This document shows positions 60,919 to 64,000 of a stretch of 64,000 bases of DNA, piece after piece. Source of the stretch: Collimonas arenae (GTDB lineage: Bacteria; Pseudomonadota; Gammaproteobacteria; Burkholderiales; Burkholderiaceae_D); the NCBI RefSeq assembly GCF_000786695.1, contig NZ_CP009962.1, positions 5,539,533-5,603,532 of the forward strand, read 5' to 3'. How positions within the stretch are numbered: the stretch's first letter is position 1; each line of letters begins with the position of its first letter. The notes beneath the pieces are model-generated. The model searched no databases, was not told the origin of the DNA, and worked only from the letters and a program-made list of their open reading frames with translations. The position numbers and the translations under genes are program-made.

Positions 60919-62604
60919 TTATGCTTTCGCAGGAGCCGTTCCCATCTTGCGGGTAATTACCCATTGCTGCGCAATCGACAGCACGTTGTTGGTAACCCAG
61001 TACAGCACCAGGCCCGACGGGAAGAAGAAGAACATGACCGAGAAAATCAGCGGCATGAACAACATCACCTTCGCTTGCATCGGATCAGGCGGCGTTGGGT
61101 TCAGCTTGGTCTGGATGAACATCGACACAGCCATCAGCACCGGCAGGATGTAGAACGGATCGGGTGCAGCCAGATCGTGGATCCAGCCCAGCCACGGCGC
61201 GTTACGGAACTCCACGCTCGACAGCAATACCGAATACAGCGACAGGAACACAGGAATCTGGATAACGATCGGCAGACAGCCGCCGAGCGGGTTGATCTTC
61301 TCGGTCTTGTACAGCTCCATCATCGCCTGGTTCATCTTTTGCGGCTCAGACTTGAAGCGCTCGCGGATCGATGTCATCTTCGGCGTCACCAGCTTCATCT
61401 TCGCCATGCTGCGATAGCTGGCAGCCGACAGTGGGAAGAACGCCAGTTTGATCAGCACCGTCAGAGCGATGATGGTCCAGCCCCAGTTGCCCAGCGCCTT
61501 GTGGATCTGCGTCATCAGCCAGAAAATCGGTTCAGCGATAATTTTCTGCCAGCCATAATCCTTGACCAGTGTCAGGCCAGGAGCGATCTTTTCCAGCACG
61601 GCGGTTTCTTCCGGACCGGAATACAAACGCGCATCCATGGTCACGCTGGCGCCCGGAGCAATCGTGCCCATCGGCAGGATGTTACCCACTGCATACAGGT
61701 TGGTCGCCAGTTTCTTCGTGAAGATTTCGCGTGGCGAATTGCCTTGCGGGATGAACGCCGACACAAAGTAATGCTGGATCAATGCAAACCAGCCATCGTC
61801 GGATTTGGTCGCATGGTCAGCCTTGCCGCCTTCGATTTTGTCGAAAGTGAATTTCTGGAACTTGCTGCCATCGGTATATACCGCAGCGCCGGTGAAGGTA
61901 TGTACAAAACGCTGCTCGCCTTCAGGCGCATTGCCGTCACGCACCAGTTGCAGGTACAGCGAAGGCGAAATCGGCGCGCCGCTGTCGTTGGTGACGGTGT
62001 GCTTGACGTCGATCGAGTAGTCGCCGCGGGTGAAAGTAAAGGTCTTGGTCAGCTTGACGCCGCCTTCGGTCGATTCCAGCACCAGTTGCACCTGGTTGCC
62101 GTTGTCCAGCGTACGTGCGCCAGGCAAGGCTGTGAACAGCGACTTGTGGTTAGGGAAAGGACCGCCGATCAGGCCGGTTTCAGCCAGGTAGGTACGGGTC
62201 GCGCTGGAATCGAACAACACCAGGTTCTTCGACGAATCGACAGTGTCCTTCTGTTTCAACAGTTCCAGGCGTTTCAGTTCGCCGCCAATGGTATCGATGT
62301 CGGCTTTGACGACGTCGGTAGTGATGGTGATGATCTGGCCCTTGACGTCAGCAGCGGCAACAGCCGGCACGGCGCTGGCCGATGCGGCTGGCGCACCGCT
62401 AGCTGAAGCTTGCGGGACATCGGTGCTGGCGCTAGCGCCGGCGGCTGCATTTGCAGGGCCGGTAGGGCCGGTAGCAGCGGGAGCAGTCTGGGTAGTGCCT
62501 GGGAAGAACAGCGAAGGCTGGCCGTTATGGCGCTGCCACTGGTCCCAAAGGAACAATAGCGAGACCGAAAATACAACCCACAGGACGGTACGTTTGATAT
62601 CCAT
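60919..62604 (-). CDS. yidC: Membrane protein insertase YidC
   Basis: 561 aa. An N-terminal membrane anchor ([17 protein letters not shown]) is followed by an Ala/Pro-rich linker, a large periplasmic domain (about 80-340) and the conserved five-helix insertase core from about 350. It has segments [40 protein letters not shown] and [15 protein letters not shown]. It inserts and folds inner-membrane proteins with or without SecYEG. It lies 19 bp after yidD. Confidence 0.97.
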   Translation of the reverse strand: MDIKRTVLWVVFSVSLLFLWDQWQRHNGQPSLFFPGTTQTAPAATGPTGPANAAAGASASTDVPQASASGAPAASASAVPAVAAADVKGQIITITTDVVKADIDTIGGELKRLELLKQKDTVDSSKNLVLFDSSATRTYLAETGLIGGPFPNHKSLFTALPGARTLDNGNQVQLVLESTEGGVKLTKTFTFTRGDYSIDVKHTVTNDSGAPISPSLYLQLVRDGNAPEGEQRFVHTFTGAAVYTDGSKFQKFTFDKIEGGKADHATKSDDGWFALIQHYFVSAFIPQGNSPREIFTKKLATNLYAVGNILPMGTIAPGASVTMDARLYSGPEETAVLEKIAPGLTLVKDYGWQKIIAEPIFWLMTQIHKALGNWGWTIIALTVLIKLAFFPLSAASYRSMAKMKLVTPKMTSIRERFKSEPQKMNQAMMELYKTEKINPLGGCLPIVIQIPVFLSLYSVLLSSVEFRNAPWLGWIHDLAAPDPFYILPVLMAVSMFIQTKLNPTPPDPMQAKVMLFMPLIFSVMFFFFPSGLVLYWVTNNVLSIAQQWVITRKMGTAPAKA

Positions 62605-62623
62605 AAGAGTATTTATCTATGAT

Positions 62624-62911
62624 TCAGGAATGGCTGCAGCCGCAGGATCGGGAAGCCGAGCTTGCGGTTTTGGTAGCAGATGGAGATGTGGATGACTGGT
62701 GAGGAGGCACGGGATCGAGTCCGCCCGCATGCCAGGGATGGCATTTGCACAGGCGACGTCCGGCCAGCATGCTGCCCTTCAGGGCGCCATGCGTACGGAT
62801 TGCTTCGGCTGCGTAATCGGAGCAGCTGGGATAAAAACGGCAATTCTGTCCCAGAAACGGGCTGATGCCCAGTTTGTAGAGTCGCAACAGGAACAGTAGA
62901 GGCATTTTCAT
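62624..62911 (-). CDS. yidD: Membrane protein insertion efficiency factor YidD
   Basis: 95 aa. N-terminal amphipathic helix ([17 protein letters not shown]) then the conserved [15 protein letters not shown] and RRLCKCHPW. It assists YidC-dependent insertion. ATGs at codons 1 and 3 are both possible. It lies between rnpA and yidC as in most proteobacteria. Confidence 0.93.
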   Translation of the reverse strand: MKMPLLFLLRLYKLGISPFLGQNCRFYPSCSDYAAEAIRTHGALKGSMLAGRRLCKCHPWHAGGLDPVPPHQSSTSPSATKTASSASRSCGCSHS

Positions 62912-62992
62912 GACAGCTTTTTCCCTTCTTCTTCCAGTCCGGCCCTATATATAGGCGGATCGGAACAATACAAGCCGGAGCCTGGATTCGGA

Positions 62993-63412
62993 CTACGGCG
63001 TGCCAGCCGCCAGACGTTGCGACGCGAACAGTTGCTTCAGCTCGCCGTGCAATTCCCGCTTCAAGCGTGCGGTGGTAGCCGGACCTGCCTTGGTGTTTAC
63101 CGGTTTCGATAAACGCACAACGCAGTCGATAGGCGGCAACGGCGTCAGACGAAACAGCTCTCGCGTAACCCGTTTGACGGTATTACGCGTAACAGCGCGC
63201 GGCGCCAGCCGCTTCGCCGCCACCACGCCAAGACGGGCATGCGGCAAACTGTTGCGGCGGGTATACAGGACGAAATGCGCTGTTCTAAAGACAGGGCGCA
63301 AACGAAAAACGGATGAAAACTCATCCGTTTTAACGATGCGCCGGTCGCGTGAAAAATCCTGGATGGAGTTCGCGTTTTGAGCAGAACTGCAATCGTCGGG
63401 TTTATCTGTCAC
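62993..63412 (-). CDS. rnpA: Ribonuclease P protein component
   Basis: 139 aa from a GTG at 63412; the frame is open further upstream into rpmH, so the start is uncertain. The RNase P signature RNTVKRVTRELFR is present, with the central cleft region FVLYTRRNSLPHARLGVVAA. It binds the catalytic RNA and 5' leaders of pre-tRNAs. It is 28 bp downstream of rpmH. Confidence 0.9.
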   Translation of the reverse strand: MTDKPDDCSSAQNANSIQDFSRDRRIVKTDEFSSVFRLRPVFRTAHFVLYTRRNSLPHARLGVVAAKRLAPRAVTRNTVKRVTRELFRLTPLPPIDCVVRLSKPVNTKAGPATTARLKRELHGELKQLFASQRLAAGTP

Positions 63413-63440
63413 GCAAACAACGCAATAGCGTCCGGCTTGA

Positions 63441-63575
63441 TTAAGCTGCCAGACGTTTGCGGCCTTTAGCGCGGCGTGCATTGAGCACAGCGCGGCCACC
63501 GCGGGTTGCCATACGGGCGCGGAAGCCGTGAGTACGCTTACGGCGCACGACGGAAGGTTGGTAAGTACGTTTCAT
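63441..63575 (-). CDS. rpmH: Ribosomal protein bL34
   Basis: 44 aa: [20 protein letters not shown], then [15 protein letters not shown] and a basic end GRKRLAA. This is the complete bL34 of the large ribosomal subunit. First gene of the rpmH-rnpA-yidD-yidC unit. Its place next to dnaA is nearly universal in bacteria. Confidence 0.97.
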   Translation of the reverse strand: MKRTYQPSVVRRKRTHGFRARMATRGGRAVLNARRAKGRKRLAA

Positions 63576-64000
63576 GTTGGTCTCGCTAATCAGCAAAAAT
63601 AAATCGGATCTTCACACTCAGAGCGCTGAGTTTCTACCCTTTCGCTACCTGATCTGGGCCTGGGTATCACGACGTACAACTACGAAATCGGGACAGTGGC
63701 AGGAGACAGTCAACGCACAAACGAGCAATTCAGCGGACAGTGAACCTTGAATTAGAACGCATTTTCTGCTTGTTTGTCAATCACTTAGCGCTCTTTTCCA
63801 CAAGGTCTTTTTCGCCGGGGAGGCCGCAATAATTGGCTTTGCCTGTGGATAACTTGCGCCAGCAAGGGTAGAATAGCGACTTATGTGTGGCACGCCCGCC
63901 AGTTATGCATTGCGTAGTAAGACTGAACACCGCGTGCAATAAAAAGACCAAGCCAGGGCGTAAAGAACCTCATCCCGCACACCTTCACTTAGAACGATTC
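63576..64000. promoter_or_regulatory. rpmH promoter region and left part of the expected oriC/dnaA leader
   Basis: 425 bp without a gene up to the window edge. It contains a perfect DnaA box (TGTGGATAA, 63844-63852) and a TTTTCCACA (63792-63800). This is the standard rpmH-dnaA interval; dnaA itself would start beyond the window. Promoters for rpmH are expected on the minus strand. Confidence 0.7.

Noticed and set aside
60868..62406. Long plus-strand ORF (512 aa) opposite yidC
   Set aside because: Antisense to the fully conserved YidC; Arg/His/Gln-rich shadow translation.

Overview
The window reads as a chromosomal segment of a betaproteobacterium of order Burkholderiales, most likely family Oxalobacteraceae (Collimonas/Herbaspirillum-like). 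This placement is inferred from gene content and protein style, not from a search. The right end carries the conserved block mnmE, yidC, yidD, rnpA, rpmH on the minus strand, followed by a non-coding stretch with DnaA boxes. That is the usual left flank of dnaA, so the window appears to end at the replication-origin side of the chromosome. Coding density is high and there is no prophage, complete IS, CRISPR array, rRNA or recognisable tRNA.

Layout. 0-8.6 kb: a LivFGHM-type ABC transporter with its binding protein, a GMC oxidoreductase and a CoA-acylating (methyl)malonate-semialdehyde dehydrogenase, with a divergent LysR regulator. This looks like uptake and oxidation of a small hydroxy acid such as 3-hydroxypropionate. 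9.5-11.6 kb: a non-coding AT-rich region with a duplicated block and a dense DnaA-box cluster, then an aspartate carbamoyltransferase with an extra N-terminal helix-turn-helix-like domain. 11.7-21.1 kb: AsmA-like protein, DUF3300 protein, PutA with a divergent Lrp-type regulator, and two small lipoproteins. 21.1-32.5 kb: a large membrane protein, a LacI/GntR-type repressor with a perfect palindromic operator and a gluconokinase, a LysR regulator, two small proteins, GTP-dependent PEP carboxykinase and a 2-hydroxyacid dehydrogenase. 32.6-36.8 kb: a three-subunit FAD-dependent sugar dehydrogenase (Tat-exported small subunit, GMC/Fe-S flavoprotein, tri-haem cytochrome c) plus a short asparaginase-like protein.

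36.8-40.3 kb: two orphan ORFs lie between two diverged copies of a terminator plus the 3' end of an M3 peptidase gene. 40.5-49.5 kb: porin, three-gene Fe3+/polyamine-type ABC transporter and a Bug (TctC-like) binding protein on the minus strand, divergent from a TctDE-like two-component system. This suggests one sensory-uptake unit. 49.8-53.6 kb: a CsoR-family protein and a compact minor-pilin operon (PilV, PilX, short PilY1, PilE). 53.7-59.2 kb: small membrane or housekeeping genes, two candidate small RNAs and a dodecin. 59.4-64 kb: the origin-proximal housekeeping block.

The most unusual signals are: (1) the duplicated DnaA-box cluster at 9.56-10.17 kb, about 54 kb from the expected oriC; (2) a matched pair of palindromes around the start of the helix-turn-helix/ATCase fusion; (3) three ~180-bp palindromic MITE-like elements, two of which supply the stop codon of the neighbouring gene; (4) a ~66-nt small RNA candidate with a CTCCTCC anti-Shine-Dalgarno segment just upstream of a cold-shock/DUF1294 gene; (5) the 1170-bp-offset duplication around 37 kb.
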